From: CALLPQ01 sp964392325 | Lineage (GTDB): Bacteria > Pseudomonadota > Alphaproteobacteria > Caulobacterales > Parvularculaceae | Direction of reading: 5' to 3' | Length of the DNA: 64,000 nucleotides | Assembly (NCBI GenBank): GCA_964392325.1 | Contig: CAYMPJ010000013.1 | Coordinates: 1 to 64,000 of the forward strand | Shown: piece by piece, positions 53,281 through 62,007 of the stretch | Layout: each line of letters starts with the position of its first letter | Position numbering within the stretch: position 1 is the stretch's first letter | Position numbers and translations under genes: made by a program | The notes under the pieces: model-generated | What the model saw: the letters and a program-made list of their open reading frames with translations, nothing else | The model's database searches: none | Told to the model about the DNA's origin: nothing

Positions 53281-54555
53281 ATGACTCGTGTGGTAATGAA
53301 ATTTGGCGGGACATCCGTTGCTGATATGGAGCGCATCCGCAAGGTTGCGCAATTTGTCCAGCGCGAGGTTGATTCCGGTAATAGTGTTGCTGTGGTGGTT
53401 TCGGCCATGTCTGGTCAAACCAACCACCTCGTTGATTTGTGCGAGCAGGCCGGTCCATCGAAGATTTCGTTGGATGCCCAGCATTGCGAGTATGATGCGA
53501 TTGTGGCGACCGGAGAACAGGTCACATCGGGCCTATTGGCGTTAGTATTGCAGCAAAATGGTTATAAAGCCCGTTCATGGCAGGGTTGGCAGATTCCACT
53601 CCAGACCGATATGGCCCATGCCAAGGCTCGCATTACCGCAATTCCGGACACAAATCTTGGACCGGCAATTGATGGCGGCGAGGTCGCGGTAGTCGCGGGT
53701 TTTCAGGGGATTGCGGAAGATAACCGCATAGCTACGTTGGGGCGAGGGGGCTCCGATACAACTGCTGTGGCTCTTGCCGCCGCTATTGGCGCGGAGCGCT
53801 GCGACATCTATACTGACGTGGACGGGGTTTATACAACAGATCCGCGCATCACTAAAAAAGCGCAGCGAATCCCGAAGATTTCTTATGAGGAAATGCTGGA
53901 AATGGCATCGGTTGGGGCAAAGGTGCTTCAGACCCGATCTGTGGAACTGGCAATGGCGTATAAGGTAAAATTGCGCGTTTTATCAAGTTTTGAGGATCCG
54001 GATATGGCAATTGCTGCTCAATTAAAGGGCACAACGGGAACAGTTATTTGTGATGAGGATGAATTAATGGAACAGCAGATTGTTAGCGGTGTGACCCCGT
54101 CAAAAGATGAAGCAAAAATCAGCCTGATTGCTGTGCCTAATCAGCCAGGCCACGCCGCGCGTATCTTTATCCTCTTGGCGGAAGCGAACGTAAATGTGGA
54201 TATGATCATTCAAAGCCCAGCGCGCACGAAAGATGCTGCCAACATTTCTTTTACGATGAATGTCTCTGATATAGAACGAGCTGCTGATATTCTTGAAAAA
54301 GCCAAAGATGAAATCGGGTTTAAGGAACTGACAACCGATAATTCTGTGGCAAAGGTATCGGTTATTGGCGTTGGTATGAAAAGTCATGCTGGTGTTGCAT
54401 CCGTAATGTTTCAAACCCTCGCTGAACGCGGCATAAATATTCACAATATTTCAACATCTGAAATTAAGATAAGCGTACTGATTGATTCTGAATATACAGA
54501 GCTCGCAGTAAGGGCGTTGCATCATGCTTATGGGTTGGATGCTGCGGCGGAATAA
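53281..54555 (+). CDS. lysC: Aspartate kinase
   Basis: A 424-residue enzyme that phosphorylates aspartate, the first step to lysine, threonine and methionine. The N-terminal V-V-M-K-F-G-G-T-S-V, the G-R-G-G-S-D-T-T-A-V loop and two C-terminal ACT domains (S-L-I-A-V-P-N-Q-P-G-H-A; S-V-I-G-V-G-M-K-S-H) for allosteric feedback are present. It precedes ptsP by 6 bp. Confidence 0.97.
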   Translation: MTRVVMKFGGTSVADMERIRKVAQFVQREVDSGNSVAVVVSAMSGQTNHLVDLCEQAGPSKISLDAQHCEYDAIVATGEQVTSGLLALVLQQNGYKARSWQGWQIPLQTDMAHAKARITAIPDTNLGPAIDGGEVAVVAGFQGIAEDNRIATLGRGGSDTTAVALAAAIGAERCDIYTDVDGVYTTDPRITKKAQRIPKISYEEMLEMASVGAKVLQTRSVELAMAYKVKLRVLSSFEDPDMAIAAQLKGTTGTVICDEDELMEQQIVSGVTPSKDEAKISLIAVPNQPGHAARIFILLAEANVNVDMIIQSPARTKDAANISFTMNVSDIERAADILEKAKDEIGFKELTTDNSVAKVSVIGVGMKSHAGVASVMFQTLAERGINIHNISTSEIKISVLIDSEYTELAVRALHHAYGLDAAAE

Positions 54556-54561
54556 TTTTTT

Positions 54562-56850
54562 ATGAATATTGAAAAAACCAGACCTGCCTATGGAGGCCAT
54601 GGCGAACGCGGCATTACTGTTCTGTTAAAACAGATGCATGATGTCGTTGCGCTAGATGCGAGCGCACAAGAACGTCTGGATCACTTGACCAGCATTATTG
54701 CGACCCATGTGGTTGCTGATGTGTGTTCAATTTATTTGCGCCGTACTGATGACCAGTTGGAGCTTTTCTCAACTGCTGGTTTGAAGCGGGAAGCCGTTCA
54801 CACCACGCGGATGACTTGGGGCGAGGGTCTGGTTGGTTTGGTTGCGAGCGGGCAACGTCCGGTCATTACATCTGATGCTCCCAATCACGCAGCCTTTTCT
54901 TATCGGCCAGAAACCGGTGAGGATACGTTGAACTCCTTTATGGGGGTCCCGCTAATCCGTTCAGGTTTGGTGATTGGTGTTCTGGTTTTACAAAACCGAT
55001 CTGCAAGAGACTATGGTGATGAAGAGGTAGGTGCTGCTCAAGCGGTTGCGACATTGCTCGCAGAAATTGCAGCGTCTGGTGAACTGCTTGACAGGGCGGA
55101 GACACAAGAAGTTGATAAGGTTCTCCATCGCCCTTACCATCTTAAAGGGCGTGCAATTGTGCCGGGAATTGCAATCGGTGTGGCGGCTTTGCATGAGGCC
55201 CCTATCCCGAAACACCGTGTTTTTGCGGATAATTCAGCAGAAGAAGCCAAGCGTCTTGAAGAGGGCCTTGAGGCATTGCGTGGTTCTGTTGATGCGATGT
55301 TGGCAAGTAAGGATATAAAAGGCGTTTCGCGCGAGGTGCTCGAGACTTACCGGTTATTTGCCTATGATAGAGGATGGAAGGATCGTCTGCGTGCAGCGGT
55401 CTTTTCCGGATTAAGTGCGGAAGCTGCGGTTGTTCAGGTCAAAACTGAAAATCGAAACCGGATGCAGCAATCGGCTGATCAATATATTCGCGAGCGTATG
55501 CATGATCTGGATGATCTTGCAAACAGATTACTGCGTTTGTTAAACGGTGAATCTCCCGATGCCGTCCGCCCCTTGCCGGAAAAAGCGATCTTGTTTGCCG
55601 AAGCCATGGGCCCGGCAGAGCTACTTGAATATAACCGTGATCGCCTGCTTGGTATTGTATTATCAGAAGCCTCGGATACATCACATGTTGCCATTGTAGC
55701 GCGGGCAATGGAAATTCCGATGCTTGGCGGGTTTGAGGGTGCTTTCGACCGGGTCGAAGAAGGCGATCAGATTATCATAGATGGCAATGAAGGGGATTTG
55801 CATATTCGTCCGAGTACGGATGTTGTGCATAGCTATCTGAATAAAAGTGAACTGCAATCTGTTCAACAAGCACAATTTGCGCGCGAGCGTCACTTGCCAT
55901 GTGTGACAAGAGATGGCCGACAAATAGAAATCATGATGAATGCTGGCTTGGCGCTTGATATGCCCCACCTTGAGTCCACCGGAGCAATGGGCATTGGATT
56001 ATTTCGCACTGAGCTCCAGTTTTTGATCGGATCGCAATTACCAAGTGTGGAACAACAAGTCGATTTGTATCGGGAAGTGATGGATTATGCCAAGGGCAAG
56101 CCGATCATATTCCGTACCGCTGATCTTGGGGGCGATAAAAGTGCTGATTATATGAAGCGCCCCAAAGAGCCTAATCCGGCAATGGGATGGCGAGGCATCC
56201 GGATGGCCGTTGATAGGCCGGGTTTATTGCGACCACAATTGCGTGCGCTGATTTCGGCAACGAGCGGTGGGTACCTAAATGTTTTGTTGCCGATGATTAC
56301 TCTTGCTTCAGAGATTGATGAGGCAAGAAATATGTTGGATATGGAAATTCATTGGCATAAAAAGCGCAACAAGCCGCTTCCCAAAGCGATTAATATCGGG
56401 GCTATGATAGAAACGCCTGCGGCTGCTTGGAATCTTGAGCATATTGCTGCGAAGGTTGATTTCCTCTCTATTGGCGGGAATGATTTGGCGCAATTTTATT
56501 TTGCGGCTGACCGAGAAACCCCTTCGGTATCCCGGCGGTATGATCCGTTAAATCCAGGATTTCTGGATTTTATAAAGTCCATTCTTTATAAGGCAAAAAA
56601 GTTTGACGTGCCCGTCGGGTATTGTGGTGAACAAATATCGGATCCCCTTGTGGCGATCGCTTTGATTGGATTGGGGCTTACCCATCTTTCCGTCGCGGCG
56701 ACAAGCGTTGGACCAATGCGCCGATTAGTTCGTATGCTGAACGCAGAACAGCTTAATGAGTGGTTTGACGAACAGGCAAAGAGCGCGAAAGATACACTGC
56801 GCCTTGATCTTCGAAGCTATTTAGAGCGTCAAGGGGTTACGGGGTTTTAG
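54562..56850 (+). CDS. ptsP: PTS-Ntr enzyme I (PEP-protein phosphotransferase) with GAF domain
   Basis: A 762-residue EI-Ntr. An N-terminal GAF domain (residues ~20-170, W-G-E-G-L-V-G-L-V-A) senses glutamine or other ligands. It is followed by the phosphohistidine domain (D-T-S-H-V-A-I-V-A-R, active His) and the PEP-binding TIM barrel (G-L-F-R-T-E-L-Q-F, F-L-S-I-G-G-N-D-L-A-Q-F, G-Y-C-G-E-Q). It starts the PTS-Ntr phosphorelay that regulates nitrogen metabolism, potassium and (p)ppGpp. In many alphaproteobacteria prfA comes next; here about 6.8 kb of other genes lie between them. Confidence 0.95.
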   Translation: MNIEKTRPAYGGHGERGITVLLKQMHDVVALDASAQERLDHLTSIIATHVVADVCSIYLRRTDDQLELFSTAGLKREAVHTTRMTWGEGLVGLVASGQRPVITSDAPNHAAFSYRPETGEDTLNSFMGVPLIRSGLVIGVLVLQNRSARDYGDEEVGAAQAVATLLAEIAASGELLDRAETQEVDKVLHRPYHLKGRAIVPGIAIGVAALHEAPIPKHRVFADNSAEEAKRLEEGLEALRGSVDAMLASKDIKGVSREVLETYRLFAYDRGWKDRLRAAVFSGLSAEAAVVQVKTENRNRMQQSADQYIRERMHDLDDLANRLLRLLNGESPDAVRPLPEKAILFAEAMGPAELLEYNRDRLLGIVLSEASDTSHVAIVARAMEIPMLGGFEGAFDRVEEGDQIIIDGNEGDLHIRPSTDVVHSYLNKSELQSVQQAQFARERHLPCVTRDGRQIEIMMNAGLALDMPHLESTGAMGIGLFRTELQFLIGSQLPSVEQQVDLYREVMDYAKGKPIIFRTADLGGDKSADYMKRPKEPNPAMGWRGIRMAVDRPGLLRPQLRALISATSGGYLNVLLPMITLASEIDEARNMLDMEIHWHKKRNKPLPKAINIGAMIETPAAAWNLEHIAAKVDFLSIGGNDLAQFYFAADRETPSVSRRYDPLNPGFLDFIKSILYKAKKFDVPVGYCGEQISDPLVAIALIGLGLTHLSVAATSVGPMRRLVRMLNAEQLNEWFDEQAKSAKDTLRLDLRSYLERQGVTGF

Positions 56851-56859
56851 AGCTAATCT

Positions 56860-58404
56860 CTACTTCGCATTAAAACTAATCGTCAGGGTAATGCCTTCAG
56901 ATTCTACCGGACTTCCATTGACGAGGCGCGGATTATACCGGGCCGTCTGCATACTGCGTAATGCGGATCGGTTAAAACACGAATTGGTGGATGTGACAAT
57001 TTTTGTATTGGTGGGTTTGCCCTCCCGGGTCAAATCAAAAATAACACTAATTTTTTCGGTTTTTTCTGCGCGTGTAATACAGCGGTTTGGATATTGGACG
57101 CTTGGCGGCGTGGAGAGATTTGCTTCTACAATGATGGGGCTCTCGATCTCATCGGAGGTCGTTGTCTCATTCACGATTTGCGTATCCGGAATTGTTTTTG
57201 CATTCGCAGCAATATTTTCCAAGGATGCATTATCTGTTGGTGAAGTAGTCTCTCCATTATTAGTGCCGAGTTTATTTTGATTAGCTGAAATGGATAACGG
57301 ATCTGTTTTCTGGTTCGGGCCGCGTATAACTATGATGCCATCCTTTTTTGTTTTTTCCGCTGTTTCTATTTTTTCAGTCTTTTCAACTGGCAGACTATTT
57401 TGAGTTTCAACTGCGTTGCTCTCACTGGGGCGTTCATTGGCTACTTGATTATTTTTTTTGCCACTATCTGTTGCTACCTCTTCAACGTTTAGCTGGCTGG
57501 GTGCTGGCTCTGTTTCCGGTGAGGGGAGCTCGGTTGCAATGGTGCCGGTATTTGTTGGTTGATTAATCTGCCCAGATTCAACAATAGCGTTTTCGGGAAT
57601 GGTCTTCTCGGGGATAGCGTTTTCAGGCGGTGCGACTTGCTCTGAATTTGTATTTTCCTCCGAAATACTTACCGATTGTTCTGGTGAATTCGGCGGCGAG
57701 ATTGCCTCTTCGGGAGCGTTGATCTTTTCGACGGGCTGGGATTGTTCGGCATCAAGGATAGCAACATCTGCGCTCTGGTCCTGCTTTATTTGATCCGGGG
57801 TTCTGATCATCGCCATAAAGATTAAAACAGCACATAATAAAATCGCGATGATAGCGCCAATCGCTAGCGCAGACGGGCCATCACTTTTTGGTTCCGGGCT
57901 TGTCTGTATCGAGGGGATGGCTTTGCTCCCCAGAGAGGGGTGAACGGCAATTTTCTGCTGACTGAGCGCTGCGCCGGGAGCAAGCATTTCTTCGCGAAAT
58001 TTGGCTGCAAATGCGGGCGCATCCTGTTTCAGGGCATCTGCATAAATTTTTACAAACCCTACCGCATAGGGAAGGGCAGGGAGCGCAGAATAGTCAGAAT
58101 TTTCTATAGCGTCCAGAAACTCGAGTTTAACCTTTGTGAGCTCGCCCGCTTCTTCAAGGCTCATACCGGCTTCTTTCCGCAGGGATGCCAAGCAGGCCCC
58201 AACACTGGGAAATTGAGAAAAAAGGGTTTCAGGATCAAGCGGAGGAGACGCTGGCAGGTTCTGGTTTGCAGGAGATATTTTGGGGTTAGTGATTTCCTGG
58301 TCTTTGTCTTGAGAGGCTAATTGCACAGACGAGGCCGCGCGGCTGGACGCAACAGCCGCCGCTTTGGTATTTCCTTTTGTAGTTTTTTTGCGTTTCTTAC
58401 CCAT
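56860..58404 (-). CDS. HTH_25 (RodZ-like) - TM - long linker - TonB C-terminal domain protein
   Basis: A 514-residue protein of unusual build. Residues 1-65 are basic and then Pro/Asn-rich. Residues ~67-140 form a RodZ-type HTH (L-A-S-L-R-K-E-A-G-M-S-L-E-E-A; L-P-A-L-P-Y-A-V-G-F-V-K-I-Y-A). One helix follows at ~178-200. A ~230-residue disordered Pro/Glu/Asn/Ser linker leads to a TonB-type domain in the last 80 residues (Y-P-N-R-C, C-F-N-R-S-A-L, A-R-Y-N-P). The topology predicts a cytoplasmic HTH and a periplasmic TonB-like end. It is convergent with ptsP (10 bp gap) and divergent from the paralogue at 58844. The linker could span the peptidoglycan. Function is inferred only: cell shape or an envelope-sensing role. 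Confidence 0.8.
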   Translation of the reverse strand: MGKKRKKTTKGNTKAAAVASSRAASSVQLASQDKDQEITNPKISPANQNLPASPPLDPETLFSQFPSVGACLASLRKEAGMSLEEAGELTKVKLEFLDAIENSDYSALPALPYAVGFVKIYADALKQDAPAFAAKFREEMLAPGAALSQQKIAVHPSLGSKAIPSIQTSPEPKSDGPSALAIGAIIAILLCAVLIFMAMIRTPDQIKQDQSADVAILDAEQSQPVEKINAPEEAISPPNSPEQSVSISEENTNSEQVAPPENAIPEKTIPENAIVESGQINQPTNTGTIATELPSPETEPAPSQLNVEEVATDSGKKNNQVANERPSESNAVETQNSLPVEKTEKIETAEKTKKDGIIVIRGPNQKTDPLSISANQNKLGTNNGETTSPTDNASLENIAANAKTIPDTQIVNETTTSDEIESPIIVEANLSTPPSVQYPNRCITRAEKTEKISVIFDLTREGKPTNTKIVTSTNSCFNRSALRSMQTARYNPRLVNGSPVESEGITLTISFNAK

Positions 58405-58843
58405 TGCCCAATTTATAGCTTAACACTGTCTGCGCCCTATCACTTATCCATGCCCCAAAGTGAAATCCCCCTTGAGAAAATCTGGCTGACGACCTTTGCT
58501 ATTATCTTTCTTCACGTTAAAAATTATAGGCATAAATAAGTGCAAAAAAAATGCCATTTTGTCTTTATTTTAAGGCGTTTGCTGGATTGTTGCGATGCAA
58601 AAAACTTCATGGTTGTGTGGCCAAAAACTCTTCTTTGATAAGGGATAATTTTTCATGCTTTGCGTGTAAATTAAGGAAAGAACAACCATCCGTCGTTTAT
58701 ATGGGGTAATATTGCTTGGGTGATCGAACCGGAAATCCTCGCAATTGTTGCAAAATCACAGTAACCTTGTTTTGAGGGTACTCAAAATGAAGGCTTTGTA
58801 ACTCTATGATAGCCTCTTTGGACCAAACCGGGACGGATAGTGA
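58405..58843. promoter_or_regulatory. 439-bp divergent promoter region between two HTH-TonB paralogues
   Basis: TTTTGAG (58770-58776) and CTCAAAA (58781-58787) form a perfect palindrome around GGTA, 57 bp before the ATG at 58844. It is a candidate autoregulatory or regulator site. The rest is AT-rich, without genes or known RNA. Confidence 0.4.
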
Positions 58844-59695
58844 ATGAGTGAATCAATGGCAAAGTCTGCGAATGTCCTTGATATTGAAACTGCGCGTGCA
58901 AAGCGGCAGGATTTTTCTGTTAATACGGGGTTTGATACTGCCGGTGCGTATTTGCATTCGGTACGTGAAAAGCTTGAGTTTTCTATAGAAGATGTCAGCG
59001 CAAAAACCCATATTAGCGCCCAGCATATCCAAGGCATTGAAACCGGGGATTTATCCCTTTTACCGCCGCGGGCGTATGTGAGTGGTTTTGTGAAAACCTA
59101 TGCGGAATTTCTTGATTTGGACCCGCAACCCATCGTCACAAGGTTCAAGGAAGATGTCGGCCTGACCGCGCCCCAAGAGATCGACGCCAGCCAGTTCGAG
59201 CAAGCCGAATCGCTGGCTGATTCCGAGAAATCCCAAATGTCGCTTTTTGCTGTGCTGGCTATTCTGGCGTTTATGTTGTGGAGCGCGTGGCAGATTATGA
59301 GCCCGCGCGACCCGGAAATTACCCTTGAAACCCCTGCCGGCTTTCCGCCGCCGCCCATATCGCAGCAAGCGCCAGCGATTTTGGATCCGCTTACCGAGGT
59401 CGCGCCGATTGGGGAAAATGAGGTGCTTGCGCGCATCATCGAGAAAATCGAGCCGGTTTATCCGCGGTTTTGCGAGGCGCGGGCCAAGGATGTCGAGAGC
59501 GTGGAGATGAGTTTTAATGTGACCAGACAGGGTCGGGTCTCCGGGTTGCATGTTTTATCCTCCACGAATGGGTGTTTTGAACGTGCGGCAGCCAATGTGG
59601 TGAAGCGCTGGCGGTTTTCGCCGCGTAAGGTGGATAATATTGCCCAGCCCTCTTATGATCAGGTTGTAACGCTCTCCTTTAAAAAACCCGCCTGA
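58844..59695 (+). CDS. RodZ-like HTH - TM - TonB C-terminal domain protein, directly upstream of ispG
   Basis: A 283-residue protein in the position of rodZ (rodZ-ispG synteny is known from E. coli). Residues ~33-105 match the RodZ HTH (Y-L-H-S-V-R-E-K-L-E-F-S-I-E-D-V; L-P-P-R-A-Y-V-S-G-F-V-K-T-Y-A), in which helix 4 contacts MreB. A helix at ~131-152 is followed by a short Pro-rich linker, then a TonB C-terminal domain (~195-283; Y-P-R-F-C, C-F-E-R-A-A, W-R-F-S-P). The usual RodZ periplasmic beta-domain is absent. Cys210 and Cys244 are spaced as in the paralogue. Another ATG at 58856 is possible. It may link a cytoplasmic shape complex to an envelope partner. Confidence 0.85.
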   Translation: MSESMAKSANVLDIETARAKRQDFSVNTGFDTAGAYLHSVREKLEFSIEDVSAKTHISAQHIQGIETGDLSLLPPRAYVSGFVKTYAEFLDLDPQPIVTRFKEDVGLTAPQEIDASQFEQAESLADSEKSQMSLFAVLAILAFMLWSAWQIMSPRDPEITLETPAGFPPPPISQQAPAILDPLTEVAPIGENEVLARIIEKIEPVYPRFCEARAKDVESVEMSFNVTRQGRVSGLHVLSSTNGCFERAAANVVKRWRFSPRKVDNIAQPSYDQVVTLSFKKPA

Positions 59696-59881
59696 GTCCA
59701 GAAATTCCACGTATCGCGGGAAACGCAGCAGGGCAGGCCGGACATGACTGTTTTGTGAAGATTTCCGCCTATCTGGTTTCAGATACCATGGTCTCTTGCC
59801 AATAAAACCAGATAGGATAAACATAGACCCGAAAGTGAAATCAATCATCAAGCGATAGATGTCGCTAAAGGAATTTTGTTT

Positions 59882-61012
59882 ATGTCTATTCGTCCATGGC
59901 GCGATATTGATCGCAGGAAATCCCGTCAGATTATGGTGGGGAATGTGCCGATTGGCGGCGATGCGCCGATTGCTGTGCAGACCATGACCAATACGCTGAC
60001 CTCGGATGCCAAGGCGACCTTGAAACAGATTGAGGAAGTTGCGGAGGCGGGCGCCGATCTGGTGCGGGTTTCGTGCCCGGATGTTGAATCCACAGCGGCG
60101 ATGAAAGAGATTTGCGCGAATTCGCCCATTCCGGTGATTGCCGATATCCATTTCCATTATAAGCGCGGCATTGAAGCGGCGCAGGCGGGGGCTGCGTGTC
60201 TTCGGATTAATCCGGGCAATATCGGCTCCGAGGATCGCGTTAAAGAGGTTATTCAGGCCGCGAAAGATCATAATTGTTCTATGCGCATCGGCGTGAATGG
60301 CGGATCGCTGGAAAAAGACCTTCTGGAAAAATATGGCGAGCCTTGCCCCGATGCGATGGTGGAAAGCGCGCTTGATCATGCAAAAATTCTTCAGGACAAT
60401 GATTTTCACGAATTTAAAATCTCGGTCAAAGCCTCCGATGTTTTCCTGACGGTCGCGGCCTATCATGTGCTGGCGGAAGCGATTGATTGTCCGCTGCATC
60501 TGGGCGTAACCGAGGCTGGCGGCCTTCGTATCGGGTCGATTAAATCCTCCATTGGCCTTGGCAATATGCTTTGGGCGGGGATTGGCGACACCATCCGGAT
60601 TTCCCTTTCTGCTGATCCGGTGGAAGAGATCAAAGCCGGTTTTGATATTTTGAAAAGCCTTGGTCTGCGCCATCGCGGGGTGAATGTTATTTCTTGTCCG
60701 TCTTGCGCGCGCCAAGGGTTTAATGTGATTGAAACGGTTGAAAAGCTCGAAGAGCGCTTGGCCCATATCACCACGCCCATGAGTTTGTCCGTCATCGGAT
60801 GTGTTGTGAATGGCCCGGGCGAAGCACGCGAGACCGATATCGGTTTTACCGGCGGCGGCGCGGGAAAAGAACACGGCATGGTCTATATTGGCGGCGATGT
60901 CGATCATCGCCTCGACAATGACAAGCTGGTTGACCATTTGGTCGGTCTTGTTGAAAAACGCGCCGAGGAAATTCAAGCCGAAGAAGCAGCCCAGACCGTA
61001 GCTGCGGAATAA
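59882..61012 (+). CDS. ispG: 4-hydroxy-3-methylbut-2-en-1-yl diphosphate synthase (flavodoxin/ferredoxin)
   Basis: A 376-residue 4Fe-4S enzyme of the MEP isoprenoid pathway that turns MEcPP into HMBPP. R-P-W-R-D-I-D-R-R-K-S-R near the start, then I-S-C-P-S-C-A-R-Q-G-F and C-V-V-N-G-P-G-E-A supply the cluster Cys residues and conserved Glu. The ATG at 59882 follows AAAGGA (59867-59872); a TTG at 59876 is less likely. It follows the RodZ-like gene by 186 bp. The region is visibly more GC-rich than the rest of the window. Confidence 0.96.
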   Translation: MSIRPWRDIDRRKSRQIMVGNVPIGGDAPIAVQTMTNTLTSDAKATLKQIEEVAEAGADLVRVSCPDVESTAAMKEICANSPIPVIADIHFHYKRGIEAAQAGAACLRINPGNIGSEDRVKEVIQAAKDHNCSMRIGVNGGSLEKDLLEKYGEPCPDAMVESALDHAKILQDNDFHEFKISVKASDVFLTVAAYHVLAEAIDCPLHLGVTEAGGLRIGSIKSSIGLGNMLWAGIGDTIRISLSADPVEEIKAGFDILKSLGLRHRGVNVISCPSCARQGFNVIETVEKLEERLAHITTPMSLSVIGCVVNGPGEARETDIGFTGGGAGKEHGMVYIGGDVDHRLDNDKLVDHLVGLVEKRAEEIQAEEAAQTVAAE

Positions 61013-61034
61013 TCCTGCATTTGCCGAGGTGTGA

Positions 61035-61346
61035 ATGGCATTAGAACTTCGCCCTAATTGTGAATATTGTGACTGTGATCTTCCCGCAAATGCGCTCAAT
61101 GCGCGTATTAGTACGTATGAATGTACGTTCTGCGCCGAGTGCGTCGAAAACAAGCTACAAAATGTCTGCCCGAATTGTGGCGGCGGGTTTGTTGAGCGCC
61201 CCATTCGCCCGGTGAAGGAATGGCGCAAGGGCGTCTCAATAAAAAACCAACCCGCATCGACTAAGCGCCGCTCTATGAATTTACATGGGGGCGATCTTGC
61301 AGACCATATCGAGCGCATCAAAAATATTCCACCACATGCGCGCTAA
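61035..61346 (+). CDS. DUF1272 domain protein (zinc-finger-like)
   Basis: A 103-residue protein whose first half is a DUF1272 domain: L-R-P-N-C-E-Y-C-D-C-D-L-P, then E-C-T-F-C-A-E-C-V-E and C-P-N-C-G-G, with about eight Cys that probably bind zinc. The tail is basic. Function is unknown. It is 22 bp downstream of ispG, likely on the same transcript. Confidence 0.85.
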   Translation: MALELRPNCEYCDCDLPANALNARISTYECTFCAECVENKLQNVCPNCGGGFVERPIRPVKEWRKGVSIKNQPASTKRRSMNLHGGDLADHIERIKNIPPHAR

Positions 61347-61356
61347 AGTGCGCTCG

Positions 61357-61539
61357 CTACTCCTCGCTCGTTTCCGTTGCCTCTTCAATGGTTTCAATCA
61401 GGGTGTGGAATTTACCTGAAAATTCGCGCCTGTGCTTTTTTGCCTGCTCTGCGCGCTCGCGCTGTTTGCGGATTTTTTCTTTGAGTGCTTGAAGGTGCAG
61501 GCGTTTTTCCTGAAGCGTGATATATTTCTCCTCCAGCAC
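61357..61539 (-). CDS. Possible small charged coiled-coil protein
   Basis: A 60-codon frame rich in Glu, Lys, Arg, Gln and Leu with heptad-like spacing (L-Q-E-K-R-L-H-L-Q-A-L-K-E-K-I-R-K). The frame stays open a further ~32 codons upstream, but no ATG/GTG/TTG is there; the GTG at 61539 has no clear ribosome-binding site. It is convergent with the DUF1272 gene (10 bp). Real, fragmentary or fortuitous: undecided. Confidence 0.35.
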   Translation of the reverse strand: MLEEKYITLQEKRLHLQALKEKIRKQRERAEQAKKHRREFSGKFHTLIETIEEATETSEE

Positions 61540-62007
61540 TAGCCAAGCCCGAACAGATTTTAAGCGAGCACCGGAAAAATCATTCGGGTGGCTTTTGCTG
61601 GTTTTTTTAAGTCTGTTTTTTTTTACGGCGTGTCATGTCTATGTCCCGCGATATTTCAGGCAAGCAAGAGGGCTGCCGCCCCCGTTAGGGGCGGCATTAA
61701 ATGGGAGAGAGCGGCACGAGGCGGTCATTCCGGAAATAAAATTTGTAATAGAGATGGACCAACGCACACCTCGTACCCGGCATTTTACCAGCCAGCACCC
61801 AAGTGTCTGAACCGCAATTCAGCCCTTTGTTGCTACTCGGCCAACTGGTCCGGACTCTTTTATTTTCCGTATAGAAATAAAAGCTACCCGGTGCCGGTTC
61901 TACCCCGCTGAAAACGGTCGACAACGTCCCTCATTGGGCAGAACGAAAAGCACTATAAGGGATTAGCGGTGGGCGGGGATAAAAAATTTAATCAGAGGGA
62001 GGCGCAA
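61540..62007. other. 468-bp region of degenerate sequence with a perfect 8-bp hairpin
   Basis: GCCGCCCC (61675-61682) pairs with GGGGCGGC (61688-61695) around a five-base loop, without a T-run. No recognised protein is encoded on either strand; a 97-codon plus-strand frame with one hydrophobic stretch is unconvincing. It separates the ispG group from the choice-of-anchor L fragment and may be a remnant of a mobile or deleted gene. Confidence 0.4.

Noticed and set aside
59555..61321. 588-codon minus-strand open frame
   Set aside because: It is antisense to ispG, the RodZ-like gene end and DUF1272, which are all clear by family. The product is basic and low in recognisable motifs; it is a shadow caused by local codon bias.
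61517..61810. 97-codon plus-strand frame with a hydrophobic stretch
   Set aside because: Starts inside the possible coiled-coil gene, has no ribosome-binding site, and the rest of the sequence resembles no protein.
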